Below, piece by piece: positions 13,256 to 25,150 of a stretch of DNA of 64,000 nucleotides (within the stretch, counting starts at the first letter, position 1; each line of letters starts with the position of its first letter). The position numbers were made by a program, and so were the translations under genes. Where the stretch lies: contig JAMKCH010084879.1 of NCBI GenBank assembly GCA_023653785.1, positions 1 to 64,000 on the forward strand. The letters are read 5' to 3'. This DNA comes from Ophioderma brevispina (Eukaryota; Echinodermata; Ophiuroidea; Amphilepidida; Ophiodermatidae). The notes beneath the pieces were generated by a model. The model saw nothing but the letters and a program-made list of their open reading frames with translations. It did not search any database and was not told the DNA's origin.

Positions 13256-13814
13256 TTTCAAGTTCCATCCTGGAATGGTTCGATTACACAGCGAAACGTT
13301 TCTATCTAGTTTGAGGTTGCAGATTTAAACATATCAAATACCTGCGCTTAAGTCACACAAATGACTTTTATTTGCGACAATCTTGGCGAGCTGTGCTTGC
13401 ACGATCGTCTGTTGTAGGGTTTCAAATTGTTCACATCTATAATTTTCTATATTAAGCGTATGTAAGAAAAAAAGTGTATGGAGAAATATTAAAAGTGTAA
13501 GGAAGTGCACGGTTGTTAAGTTTAAATCAAAAGAAACCCAGCCCAAATGGCGGGAATAATTAATTTGTAATAGCTTGTATGTTGCTGAAAGTCCAGTAAT
13601 AGAAGCAGAAATGCAGACAATAAAATGAAGCTCAATCACCACCACCAAACAGTGAAAAGATGGGGAATGTCCTCGACCCCAAACCACAAAACTGGAATCT
13701 TAAAGATATGTACCACACAAAATTACAACAACAGTTGAAGTACTCAATCTTTGAATTTGCCAAAGTCATTTAAAAAAAAAAAAAAAAACTACGCGAAAGC
13801 AGGATGCTGGGTTA
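13256..13814. other. No gene recognised
   Basis: A minus-strand frame at 13,334-13,687 (117 codons) is hydrophobic but shows no domain. A 15-17 base A-run lies near 13,772. Nothing else is supportable. Confidence 0.3.
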
Positions 13815-14159
13815 GTTCGCCTACTAGATGAATGTAGGGATTTTGACAAACGTTTTGGACATATTTCGGGAGATATATTTTTCTTAGATTGCCTTCGGAT
13901 ACCGTAAGTTAAGACATCTTACCACACAGATTATCCACTAAATTACCATGATGCTTGGTTTGCAGGACATTCAACTGATCCAAAGCAAAGTGAAAACTTC
14001 CACGTTTGCACTTCCGGCACACAAGACGACTTTAAGAGGCTACTAGGATCCATGAACTACCTTTCTCCACATGAACCAAACATTGCGGGCATATCAGCAC
14101 AAAGAATGACATTCATGTGGCATGAAGACCACCACTATAATAATATTAAAAGATCGTAA
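13815..14159 (+). pseudogene. Ty3/gypsy-type reverse transcriptase remnant
   Basis: One register of 114 codons with an in-frame TAA at 13,905-13,907 and a terminal TAA at 14,157. The N-terminal part reads VRLLDECRDFDKRF, resembling the helix after the polymerase palm. The C-terminal part reads DDFKRLLGSMNYLSPHEPNI, then AGISA, then F.W...H...NIK. That order (LLG.xNYLS, PNxAxIxA, W...H...F..IK) is the diagnostic link between the RT thumb and RNase H of metazoan Ty3/gypsy retrotransposons. The catalytic YxDD segment upstream is absent and no LTR was seen, so this is a short dead fragment of a mobile element. Confidence 0.65.
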
Positions 14160-14183
14160 GACGGTAGCACTATTCGATATTCG

Positions 14184-14408
14184 TCATGCATTATAATGCA
14201 TCTGGCCTACGATTTTATCTTTGTGTCTTTTACATACAGTTAGTCGGCAGGTCACCCAAGTACTATTGTTCACACTAAAAATTGTTTGACAGGGTCGTTT
14301 TACATGGACTTTCACAAATGCAATAGGCAAACGACCTTGCCATTGTCCACATTCCCTGCACACAGCCTGCACACGTCTGCAGTTCAAATCGATGGAAACC
14401 AGGTCCAC
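14184..14408 (-). other. Cysteine-containing ORF, unassigned
   Basis: A 74-codon frame beginning with ATG at 14,406. It contains CRRVQAVCRECGQW and STWVTCRLTVCKRHKDK, giving six cysteines, which is unusual for random AT-rich DNA. No signal peptide and no splice junctions recognised. It could be part of a secreted Cys-rich domain or chance. Confidence 0.2.
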
Positions 14409-15264
14409 GTTATAGCATATGAGAATTTAATTCCATGATGCTAGTAAATGTAAGGTTATACATTTTCCGTGGTCTTCGCTTTCTTAAAAGACATAGAGTA
14501 ACACGTACACAGACTTTTTTGAAGCACACAATTCAATTAATGATTTGGGATACTTTAAAATTTGGTGGGATTTCTATAACTTCAGAGACCACGCTTTTTC
14601 AAAACTTAAAATTCGTCGCTTTTAATTCGTTGTTTTAACCCCCAAACACCCTTTCACGTCATATTAGACCAATTTAGATATGTAGTTGACATTCTGCAAC
14701 AATAATACATGATTTTATAATGAATTCAGGTATTTTGGACCTCAAATTAGGACATTTTCCAGAGCGTTTTCGACCACCTATTGAGGTCACAGCGATTGTA
14801 TTGTCTTCTCGTGTACAAGAAAATAACGCATGTTGGCGTGACCTCCTGATTGACTGCATATGTTGTGCCGAAATACCCGGGTGCCGAAGCTCCCTCCTCT
14901 CAGAACTGCCGAAGTACCGGGGCATTCGGCATTGGAGAAGGGAAGTGGAAAATAACGTGCTGTTGATGTGTAGAGCACGTGTTTACGTATTGTTCGAGAT
15001 TTTATGGACAATTCTACAATGAAACTCATTAAAATTCAAGCTTTTGGCATTTATGAACAAGCATGTATGTAATAGTAGACGTAAATACGGTCTTGTAACG
15101 CCAAAAGCACCCACATAGACCCCATGAAGAAGAATTTCCGCGTTCGTTTAACAAGGTAGCCGAATTCGGAAACAATGTATATGTTATATGCATTGATATA
15201 CATATGGCTCCCATTGTGTTTTTTTATTGATTTGGAGGGCTATTAAGCCGGTTGCAACACGGGT
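14409..15264. other. Unassigned sequence with overlapping ORFs
   Basis: Frames at 14,720-15,022 (plus, 100 codons), 14,674-14,925 (minus) and 14,787-15,029 (minus) overlap on both strands. They have more balanced composition than elsewhere but no recognisable motif or splice signals. A host or transposon exon cannot be excluded. Confidence 0.2.
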
Positions 15265-15375
15265 TAAGGTTGGGGTTATACGGCCTATATTAGGACCTAG
15301 GGTTAAGATTAGGGTTAGGTTAGGGTTTGGTTATTAGGGTCCGATGAGTACAAACATTGGGATTAGACCTATGTG
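15265..15375 (+). repeat. TTAGGG-rich repeat, copy 1
   Basis: Contains several TTAGGG/GGGTTAG words (GACCTAGGGTTAAGATTAGG, then TTAGGTTAGGGTTTGG), framed by CGGCCTATATTAGG and GGGTCCGATGAGTACAA, then TAGACCTATGTGA. The same framed unit recurs at 16,139-16,250. It is a dispersed repeat with telomere-like content, not a pure telomeric array. Confidence 0.7.
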
Positions 15376-15612
15376 ATTTTATTTTTTTCTGATGGAGGGG
15401 GGTATGTTAAATTTATTATGCAGTAAACCAAGCACCTATCTGCATATCAGCAGTAAATCATGATGTTCCTAATTGTGTGTGTGGGATGGGGGTTCTATGC
15501 AATAGGGCCTATGTAACTTTACATTGGGTTATGCAATTTTCCAAACACATCTTCAATTTCTCAGGCGCCCTCCCTTGTAAATAATGAACGGGCCCTAAAA
15601 TGATTAGTTTAA

Positions 15613-15963
15613 AGGGGGATGGCCCGATTTAAGGATATGAAGTTTTCATCTTGATAGATTGGCCTTCACTCCAAAACTCCATCTGTAAAGTTTCGCGCCG
15701 ATATTTCAATCCGTTTTGATGCGCGAGAGCTAAAAACGTGATTTTGTAAGCCCCATTGAGTACTGTGTAAAATTAATATTGGTCGACCAAAATGGGGCAC
15801 ATTTTCGCTCATAACTTCCAAACCAAACATCCTTTGGCTCTAAGATTTCACAGGGTAAATGAGAAAAAAATAGTAGCTTTCTTCTGATACCAAAATGTTG
15901 ACCACTTCCGGTAAAATCTGGGGCTTCTGGGGACGAGGCTATTAGCGATCGGGCCATGGACCT
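15613..15963. mobile_element. TTAA-flanked MITE (351 bp), complete
   Basis: Flanked by TTAA at 15,609-15,612 and 15,964-15,967. The terminal inverted repeats are AGGGGGATGGCCCGAT (left) and AGGTCCATGGCCCGAT (inverse of right). A related truncated copy occupies 1-288. It has no transposase and is a non-autonomous element with piggyBac-like TTAA target preference. Confidence 0.75.
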
Positions 15964-16138
15964 TTAAAGCTAATCTTAGCCTGTCGTACGAGCTGAGTCA
16001 ACTTAACACCAGTGTCATCCTGTGTCCGTACAGCCAATTGACATAAGAACTTAGTTATACAGGCCAAAACATTCGTATTGCCATAAAAATGAAGGTCAAT
16101 TAAACAAAGGCTTAATCGTTATGGTCAAAATATGATTT

Positions 16139-16250
16139 TTGGGGTATCCGGCCTAATATCGGACCTAGGGTTAAGATTAGGGTTCGGAATTATTGTTAGG
16201 GTTTGGATTATTAGGGTCCGATGAAGTACAACATTGGAGTAGACCTATGT
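16139..16250 (+). repeat. TTAGGG-rich repeat, copy 2
   Basis: Direct repeat of 15,265-15,375: CCGGCCTAATATCGGACCTA, GGGTTAAGATTAGGGTT, TTAGGGTCCGATGA, TAGACCTATGTGA. The two copies bracket the TTAA MITE. Confidence 0.7.
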
Positions 16251-18760
16251 GAAAAAATTTGGCGCCATTTTGGATTTTTCTTTGGGGCACCTTGTTTTTC
16301 GCACTTTCTTTCATTTTTCATTTGAATGGGATATCATTAGTCTATCCTGTCTTCGAAGTTATCTGAAAACTATACCCAAATATGAACAGTTTCTCGGAAT
16401 AGGGGTTTCAAATCAAACCTTCCCTTGTTTGAAATGCATGTTTTCAACTGAATTTGACGTCTATTCGAACAAAATGAGATAAGATTGTTGAACATAGAGC
16501 ACCTTGCGAAAATTTGCCTTCAAATTACCGTCGAGCGAACTTCTTTGTGACTTCTTGTTATACTTTGCATATATGTTGGTAGATGAACGAAGTATTTTTA
16601 ACCAGTTTGATTAAGCTACCTGCAGGAAATAACATTGTTGTCTTGGAAGTAATAACAAAAATAAACGTTTACATTAAGTACATATTGTGTGTCTATTATT
16701 TCCATCATCAACACAAAATTAGCCAACTTGTATTCTAGTGGGACTTTTAAATGATTCAAACAAACAGTAGTTGTAAACAATGACATTATTTTGACAATTT
16801 ACAAATGACCACATTGTTAACGGTTTTGTTAGGTATTGGGCACTTGATTCAGATAAGGGTCTTCAGGCAACATTAGTTTTTTCACGCTTTATTCAGTGGT
16901 CGTCTATGGAAGGCCAGACTATGGTTCCGGGTGGACTAGCTCTCCTTTTACACCGGCGCCTAATTATTACCTTGTCAGGTACCCTTTGTCGCCTGTCAAA
17001 ACCAAACAAAAATGATGATGTTACACTTGACGTGTCGGTGGCATAGCCCAAGAGTCTTGTGATCATGTATCTGGTCAATTGGATAGCCTTTTTCAAGGCG
17101 CGCTACCAACTTCATTCATTGGTTCTGATACAGATAATGTCGCAGATCATATCAAATCATCCAACGAGGAGCATATCCCCCTCCTAAAACTAAAAATGGC
17201 GAGAATTCAATCTATTAAACACCTAATTTGAGGTCTCCAAATTCACCTGGCCTATGTTCCATGCTTTCACGATCAAGTTTAATAATTTCAACTCATGCAG
17301 AGCCCTTGTTCAGTCTGTCAAGTTTTTTTTTTGCATTTTGCAAAAAATATCATAGGAAGTTTTTGTATGGGAAGGGATTAAAACCACAAAGCAATTTATC
17401 ACCTGTCGCTCTGATTATCACGCCACGCACCTGAACACAACAGGTATTGTTGTTTTATACATAACTGTAGGCCCCTAGAGCCATGTACAACAGACCACCA
17501 GGGAGTGTACGATTTTTTTAAAATCTTTCTCTAGACGGGTAGCCCCTTCAATGCTTTAAAACATGCCGATTGTCAACTGAAAACACCTGTTCAAAACTAA
17601 TTGAAAATAAATGTCATACGCAATACATTGAGAAAAGGCAATTTTTTCGGTTCTTAGCAGACATCCTTGATCAAGGCTAGTCCATTGGGGTTGGTCTAGG
17701 AAACAAGAGCTCTTCAAATTGAATGGGTCACCGATACAATCAAAGAATTGCCACAGGATATCAGACCATATCTGAAACTATGTCCGAAATGAGTTGGTAT
17801 GTTAATGAACAAACATCAAAGAACGACTCCATCAAGATCACTATTGTATCGAAAGATTAGGAGACGAGCACGTGAATTTGGTACATTGACCGGTATTGGA
17901 CAAGACACCGGCACAATCATTACAAACATAACAATATGACAACTTAACAACAGTTACAAGAACCAACCAACCCATGTGAAAAAAAAAAAAAGGAACAAGA
18001 AAGGACTATGAGAACACCACATTTCATCCTATTAATACCATGTACAAAGTTGCAATCTGACCCTTTTACAATTACCGGCAAATTTACCTGCTTGAGTCAA
18101 ATTATTATCCAAAGCTCCTGTCTGTTGATCGTTTAATGACATAAAAAGTAAAGCGTTAGAAGATCTGCATCATATACCTTTAGCAGTCTGGGGTCACCAG
18201 CATAGATGCATATCATACAATGGACCCAGTACCAGAGAACCATTTAAAGTACCAGAAGAAATGGCAGTCAACCACTGCATCCTTAAACCCAAATCCCTAA
18301 ATACATGATGAACATGGTCCAGCCTTTCACTGTAAAGGCAGTCAAACCCCGATAAATAAGTCTGAAGGAACTGGGCAAGACCTCAAACTACTTATTTGCC
18401 AGGTGAATGCTCCACGGGACCCCCCAACCCCCCCATAAAAGACCAATCAGACCAACATTGATAAGTTCCTACCACCCTAGAATCTTGTACCAAGCAAATA
18501 GATCTCCATGTCCTCCAAAAGAAAAAGGGTAGATTTAAGACAGATCATGACAAAAGTGAGGACTTGAATCCACATTCACATATTGGTCAAAGGGTCAGAG
18601 TTTAAAAATCAAAGAACCAGCTGGAATCCAGACCAAAAGCCACGACCCTATATCCATGAGGATGCAACCCACGATGGAATGAAGCAGTGACACAACAGAA
18701 CCCATATCGGGCAGATGGCCAGTCTTCAGAATCAACCAAAACCGCCGGGGGACATTTTCC
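16251..18760. other. No gene recognised
   Basis: Scattered short frames only. 17,640-18,760 is less AT-rich and CCA/ACC-rich on the plus strand, which may reflect an old transposon, but no reading frame on either strand carries a domain I recognise. An A-run lies near 17,980. Confidence 0.3.
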
Positions 18761-19400
18761 TCCCTAATTTTTGTTCATGCCCCCCCCCCCCCCGTTTGCC
18801 CCATCTGTCCAAATAGGAGTAATTTCTATCCTTTGGGCAAAAATCCCCAAACGTGGGAAAAATCACGACTTGGGGGCAAAAAATTGGGAGTTTTTGTCCC
18901 CAGAATTTCACTTTCCCACCCCATAAAATTCAAATTGGGCCCTCCCCCCTTAAACCCCCGAAAAATGAAGTCTGGCGCCCCCACTGATTGTTTTTGTACC
19001 AATTACACTCAGTTAAAAATACCTTTTCTTTTCTACCAGGGGCCCTGATGAGTGTCTAGATTCGGTGCCAATGTGTGCTACCATTACAATCAATGTGTTA
19101 CTTGTGTAAAACTAAATTTCAATGTTTGTAATTTTTAAAAGTGGCATTTACAAGAAATTCAGAGTCTCTTCTACGAGGTTAAGTTTGCATATAATTATCT
19201 ATGACAATATCTCGCACACTTAACCCGGTTTTGTTACAATGATTTGCTAAATCAGAAAATCGAAAACAATCATCAAAATTCAGATTCCTGCTGTCTGTAA
19301 CAATGATAGGTATATACCTAAAAGTGATAAGACCTGAAGCACCCTAATAAGGACAAAATCGCATATTTAGTCATAACTTCAGTTACGGACACTTATTGCA
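18761..19400. repeat. C-run low-complexity block and dispersed repeat
   Basis: A C-run at about 18,780-18,793 is followed by C/A-rich sequence with repeated CCCCAAA and CCCCC words. 19,160-19,400 shares AATCAGAAAATTCGAAAA-type sequence and the ACCCTAATAAGG motif with 11,050-11,210. No coding potential is supported. Confidence 0.4.
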
Positions 19401-19842
19401 AAATGTGATGAATGGATATTTGATTTTTGAACAATGGAGTTTTCTTCTTTTTCTGTCAATTTTCCATTTGCAAAAATAACTTATCAGAATTGTACAGACT
19501 TAATCTTGCACTTTGTAAGACGACTCCTGCAAATTTAAAATATGTGTAATTTATACGTGTGATCATCACTGTCTTTAAATTAAATTCGTTGTGTACAATG
19601 CAAATATTTTGTTTGTAATGATGGGGTAACATTTTTTGATTAAGTATAGTAAACATTGTATTTTTTACATATTATGATATCAGATATTATCCTGTATGCA
19701 CTGTTATCCATTTAATATGGAACCTTTAATTCTTTTGTCTTGAAGACACTAAAGTAAGCTACGGTTTTATTAAGTTGATATTTGGCTCTTTCCTTAAATA
19801 CCAGTACCGGTTGCTTGGTTGCGATATATTGCCTTGCTGCTT

Positions 19843-19890
19843 GCTAATTGGCTCATCATATTGAGAGGCATAAAATTGTCTATAAAAACC
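19843..19890 (+). promoter_or_regulatory. Possible CCAAT/TATA promoter-like motif pair
   Basis: CTAATTGGCTCATC (inverted CCAAT box) lies about 35 bases before TCTATAAAAACC (TATA box), a spacing typical of RNA polymerase II core promoters. No gene begins downstream in a way I can recognise, so it may be a chance match or a relic promoter. Confidence 0.2.
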
Positions 19891-20294
19891 TCAAGATCTT
19901 CGCATACGATTAACAGAGCTATTGACGTTCCTTTGCGAGCAATGTTTTGTATGCAGAAAGAACGGTTGGATTAAGTAATTACGTTGTGCGTAATATATGT
20001 ACTTGCTGAACGACCTCTGGACCACCACTGGATAACCTTTGACCTTAACTTTTTTAAACAATGCATTGTACTAAAATCAATCGGTGTTTCTTCAGAGCAA
20101 GTTTGGAAGCAATTGATGACCTTTGATACCTTTGTGTAGGAATGCGTTGCACTCTATTTAGTGGTTCTTCTGACAAGTTTGGTGGACATTGTATGCTTTA
20201 TTAATTACCAAATTACATTTAATGACTCTTAAATGATTATGTTTTCAGGGTCACTTCGCTGCAAGCTTGGGTCAGTGTTGGGTCTTTAGAGTAA

Positions 20295-20640
20295 ATTCGG
20301 TGACTGAAACAGTTTTTTTTTTTGCTCCAGAAACATGTTTAAATGGTTTCTTCAAAATTACCTCTACCGACCCCCTCATAACCTTTGACCCCTATCTGTA
20401 TACAGAGTTTCAAGGACATAAATTAATATTTAACCATTTGACCTAAGATTACCCCTGATTACCTCGAAATCACTTTCAAAATGTTGGCATCAATGTCGAC
20501 TAAACTCACCTAGTTTCATGGACAAAATTTTAGTAGATTCGGTGATCGTAACAGTTTGCTGCAGAAACATGTTTAAATAGTTTTTTCAAAATTACCTCTA
20601 CTGACCCCCCCCCCCCCCCCCCAAAAAAAAAAAAAAAAAA
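20295..20640 (+). repeat. About 241-bp tandem repeat ending in C-run/A-run
   Basis: ATTCGGTGA..G.AACAGTTT, then CAGAAACATGTTTAAAT, then TTCAAAATTACCTCTAC occur at 20,295 and again at 20,536. The second unit stops at a long C-run followed by an A-run (about 20,606-20,641). Copy A of the segmental duplication begins inside this repeat. Confidence 0.65.
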
Positions 20641-20887
20641 AATAAAATAATATGCAACTTTTTTGAATATCCAATATCGGGTTAAGATCACCACAATATC
20701 TGGATTGTAGACAAATTAAGGCCTCTATACACACAATATCTCTTTCGGATTTCTTGACCATCATAACAAAATTTGAATCGGAAATAATCGGAAATCTCTA
20801 TAACAGTACTTCCATGTAGAACATGTCCGTGTATTTTCAAAAATCCCGATGCCAAGGCATAAAATTACTGTAAAAGTCATCAATCAT

Positions 20888-21201
20888 GTGAGGGTACATG
20901 TGGCCCAGTGAATATGATGACCGACTCATGATCCAAAAGTTGTGGGTTCGAGCCCCGATGCAACCTATGTGTTGTGCACTTGGGCAAGGCACTTAATCTC
21001 GCTTGTCTCGTCGACCCAAGCGATATTTGGGTAGCTGTTATGGGGAATATTACAATCTAAGTGCTGATAGGATTGTGCGCCTGCTGGCCTAGGTGAAGCG
21101 AAATGAGTGTGACAATTTCCTGACGGCAGCGTAATAATAATAGGCAACAGCGCCCTGATCTTATAGATATGACGCTTTATAAAAGCCAATATATTATTAT
21201 T
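20888..21201 (+). mobile_element. tRNA-derived SINE with ATT tail
   Basis: The pol III A box lies in GTGGCCCAGTGAATA (about 20,900) and the B box in GGGTTCGAGCCCCG (20,944-20,957), about 45 bases apart. The body carries TTGGGCAAGGCACTTAATCT, seen in many metazoan tRNA-SINEs. The 3' end reads GCTTTATAAAAGCCAATA then ATTATTATTA, resembling L2/CR1-type LINE tails. The flanking direct repeat AATCAT lies at 20,882-20,887 and 21,202-21,207. Copy B shows an unoccupied site near 34,583 (GTCAATCATAG). Confidence 0.8.
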
Positions 21202-21802
21202 AATCATAATACATATGTCAAATATACTGTTTTCTAATATTAATGTTCATTACAAGTTATACATGTAAATTAACACACAAAATAAAAGACACAGTAGCCT
21301 CAAATCAAAATGTCACAATTGCTTTTTATTTGTCATATTTAACACTTAAACTTGTCATGACTGATTGGTTAGTTATAATATTGATCATTTTGGGGTGGGA
21401 AAAACAATAGCTTATTGTAAAACATAACACTAGTGTATTGACGCTGAATGACAGGCTAAGGATTAAGAGTTTTTGTACGTCCATTTGTTGCGTGTTCATC
21501 TTAAAGTAACTTGCACAAAATGCGATATAAATTGAAATTGTTTTGAGGATGCAAGTCAAGCTGATATAAGTCAAGAGGAAAGTTTGGTAAATTTTATCAG
21601 TTAGCAATGTTAAACCCACAATCAGTGATTTTTCTAAAATTTAAATTGTAATTTTGTCTCTCAATTCTTTTTATTGTGTCATTAGAGCTTGTTAGAGTTA
21701 CTTCAAACCGGTATTTTTCACTATTTCATGACGTCATAGATGGCTTAACCACGACGCCCGCACTTCTAAAATTGAGGGCGTTGTTTGTTGACATCCTGAC
21801 AA

Positions 21803-21915
21803 AATATAACACACAGTGGCTTTGAAAAAACAGGCACCATCAAATTTTTAAATCATGTGTAAATGTTCTATTTTCAGCGCGAAAAAATGGCGATATGAAT
21901 CTAAGACTAATATCT
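21803..21915. other. Copy A-specific segment
   Basis: After GAGGGCGTTGTTTGTTGACA, copy A carries about 115 bases before GGGCATGTTCTCTCTAAAT. Copy B joins the two with only AACAACGCAT between (about 35,203). No TIRs are visible, so insertion in A or deletion in B is undecided. Confidence 0.5.
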
Positions 21916-23244
21916 GGGCATGTTCTCTCTAAATTCAAACGACTTAACATTTAAATGTTGTGGATTTAGAATGCAAAATTTCTTGGTAGGAAAGCAGATT
22001 AGGGTGCATAGATTTGGGACATCATGTTGTACACTTTATTAACAGTTGAGTCAAAGTTAAATTCCAATACGCCTGCTATTTAAATTCTTAATTACCACCA
22101 AAACATCGTACATTCCATATGTATTCCTAGCACATTCCTACTTGGTACACGCATCTATCGCATTTTGTACATACCCATCTAGCAATGCATGCGACATAAC
22201 ACATACCACATTACTTCAAGCTTGAATGATAATTGCAGCATGATCAGCAATATGTTGTTTTAATGATCCACAGTTTACAATGCGCAGGAATGTACTGTTA
22301 ATAGCTATTTCAAATGTAAAATTCAGGAAATTACAATTTATTGCATTTTGTCAATGTCTAAAGAATTAATATTTTTCAATTTATATTCCTGGCGTCTTCA
22401 GCAGTATTTATCACTCTGATACATATCTTGTATTTTTCGTGCCATTTTCTTTTATTTTTTATGAATTAGCATTTTATATTTGCCTTGTATAATTACATAA
22501 ACATTGAACATTTCATTTCTCGTAGTAAATGGTCGGATCTTTTTTTTTAAGAACCGCACTCTTTTTCAAAAATTTTAAGATTTGGGTACATTACCTGTAC
22601 AAGTTTGACCTTGGGCAAATTGAGTTATAGAGGTTGCAGGAAGTGATCCAGAGTCATAGGTAAAAACAGGTCATAGGTTAACAAAGTTTTGTACAGGTCT
22701 CAGAATTTCAAAATGTAAATAAAATTGCCCTCATTATATTTATTATAAAACATCCAAAATAGGTATACTTTGCTATGCCCATAGAGATCATACTTAATGT
22801 TATGACGTAAATATGGTTTACGGCCACGTAAATAAATTGGGGTGATTAAGTTTCAGCCATGTTTACATCTTCAAGATAACATCTTAGATATAGCAAACTA
22901 TACCTGGTAAGGATATTTGTGCCATGAAAAATAATATGCGACTACTTTCAATCAAGTAGGATCTCCTTATGTTATCTGTGACCTCAATCTCTCAAATTGC
23001 CCAAGTGTTCCAAGGGGACAACCTGTGGATTCTTCAACTGGTCTATTACTTTCAGCAATAAAATTATATTAGTATAAACTTCCATAGCGTGGTCTTTAAT
23101 GAGGCTGTTTCCCGACCTTTAATCAAAGAAACACTGCAAGCGCTCAATCGATTGTGGAATTACAGTGGGTGAAGAATTGGTCACTTATTCTGACTGACTA
23201 AAGCAATAATAACTGCATTTCATACCATTGGTAATGCTTTATTT

Positions 23245-23322
23245 GTACCAACTTATAAGGCTCAGGAAGTAGAATAGAAAAGATTGTACCAACTTATAAG
23301 GCTCAGGAAGTAGAATAGAAGG
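23245..23322 (+). repeat. 39-bp perfect tandem duplication
   Basis: TTGTACCAACTTATAAGGCT followed by CAGGAAGTAGAATAGAA occurs twice in succession. Copy B has a single diverged version near 37,372, so the duplication arose after the segmental duplication or was lost in B. Confidence 0.8.
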
Positions 23323-23535
23323 GTTATAAATCAGAATCCTATTCAAGAAGAATGAATAGTTTGAAGGGTGCTGAATCAGAATTTTTGGGTGCAACCTCTG
23401 GGAAATGTTGGAAAATTAGTACAGGGGTAAATTTGAAATCAAGTCAAATTGTGTTTAAAGTTACACCAATGTATTTATCTCATTATAAGGCTTAAAAAAG
23501 TATAGTTTGTCTCGGTTCCGACCTAAGTTAAACAG

Positions 23536-23860
23536 GTACAGCCCTATTAAGGTTCAAGGTCATCCTGGGGGTAAACGTTACTCAGTGCTCCGATTTTGTT
23601 GAAACTGGTGTCAAATTGTTCGTCTTGCCTTATTTTAGATGTTTGGCATTTGGTTTCGTAATTAGTGGGCAAATGTAACAAGGGTCTACATGAACTATAG
23701 GGGGTCACCAAAACATGACATCAAATTAATGTTCTGCTTCAGTATGGCCAGGGCAATAATTTGACACTGATTTCAAAAAAAATCTGAGCTTTGGATATTT
23801 TTTGCCCAGAATGACATTGAACCTTACCAGGGCTGTAGCCCTTATTTTATAAAGTTCCCC
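23536..23860 (+). mobile_element. TIR repeat family member (TACAGCCCTRATAAGGTTC ends)
   Basis: The left end reads TACAGCCCTATTAAGGTTCA, then AGGTCATCCTGGG. The inverse of the right end reads CTACAGCCCTGGTAAGGTTC, then AATGTCATTCTGGG. The inverted terminal repeats are about 35 bp around a 250-bp interior. Relatives lie at 11,190-11,545 (inverted), 37,617-39,035 (interrupted) and 53,770-54,130. Non-autonomous, class unassigned. Confidence 0.65.
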
Positions 23861-24150
23861 ACATTCTCCAGAGGTTGACCCAAAAATTTTGATTCAGTAC
23901 CCTTCAAACTTTAGCAAAACATCTTCAAACCTTTCCAAACTTCTAGAATAGGATTCTCGTTTATAACCCTACTAGAAGAAACAGGTTTAATTATGATGTA
24001 GGGAAAGAACTTCAGGTTATTTTTTTACTAGAGGTGTTTCATGTCTGATATACTTTGCAGTTTGAACGTTTTAAAATGTGATTCCATCTAATCATTGGTA
24101 TACAATAACTTAAGACAATTCGAAAACGAAAGACGAATAATAATATTATA

Positions 24151-24910
24151 TCGAGGGTTGAGAATCATAAGCCGTCACTCACAACTCAAAACTACTGCTT
24201 TTGAGAAATGTTATGTTTAAATATTTCTAACTAAGCAAATCTATTCATTATTCAAAATGTAAATAATCTCATAAAGCTCATATATGGTACTGTAACTAGC
24301 AAACATTATATAAAACTTTAGTAAACAAAGACTAATGTTTAATTATGAACAGCATAATTAAAGAAATTCTTTAATATTTCTCTGAAATCGAGTGTAACGA
24401 CGGGCCGGACGCCTGTCCTTCTTCTGACGGTAACTGAAAAGGTAATCTGTGAGTTTATCAACATCTTCAATCAATCATGCCCTATGATTGACATTATTTC
24501 CAATCCGATGTTTAAGCATGTCATCCCTTTGGAATGTTTTCAAAGAAAACATCATATAAGCGTGATTGGGGAGCTAAAAGCTGTTGCAATTCTGCAAATT
24601 GTGCACTATTGAAGCCTCAACAACACTCATTGTTTGGTGTTGGCCAAATATACAATTACCATCGAAAGGTCGTAACTCAGAGTTAGGCTTTCTTCTGTTA
24701 GTAAACAAAATGTGCACCGCATTGAGATTGGTGAAGTGTATTTTTTTTTATAAAATAGGCAATAGGAAGTATACTTGAACATAAGGGTTATGTTGTTTAT
24801 AATCTGTAAGGTTAACAGATTTTTTTGGTACCAAAACATTCAAAAATCCAAACAAACGCACACCAAAAAGTGAGTTTACGGTGGACGGTCCTCTGTTTGT
24901 CAACCCTCGA
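24151..24910. mobile_element. 760-bp TIR element, TA/TATA flanked, copy A only
   Basis: The left terminus TCGAGGGTTGAGAATCATAA and the inverse of the right terminus TCGAGGGTTGACAAACAGAG form inverted ends, flanked by ATTATA and TATATC. Copy B lacks the whole block (AATAATATTATTTTCTAG near 39,378). Interior frames of up to 70 codons show no transposase. Probably a non-autonomous Tc1/mariner-superfamily element. Confidence 0.65.
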
Positions 24911-25150
24911 TATATCTTTCAATAGAACACAACTTTTATTATTTTATTAAATTTACAACGGCTTATGCCTGACCTGAGAAGTTCGGATATTTGAGGCCTT
25001 AAAACATACAATTGGTCTTACCTAATTGACAAAAGTGGTTGTTCTAGTTGTTCTACTGTTCTATGTCAATCAAATAACTTTAGAATAAGTTCACTGGCTA
25101 AGTATGGTAAATACCCTTTCATAGACCTCTAAATTGAAATTACAAGTTAA

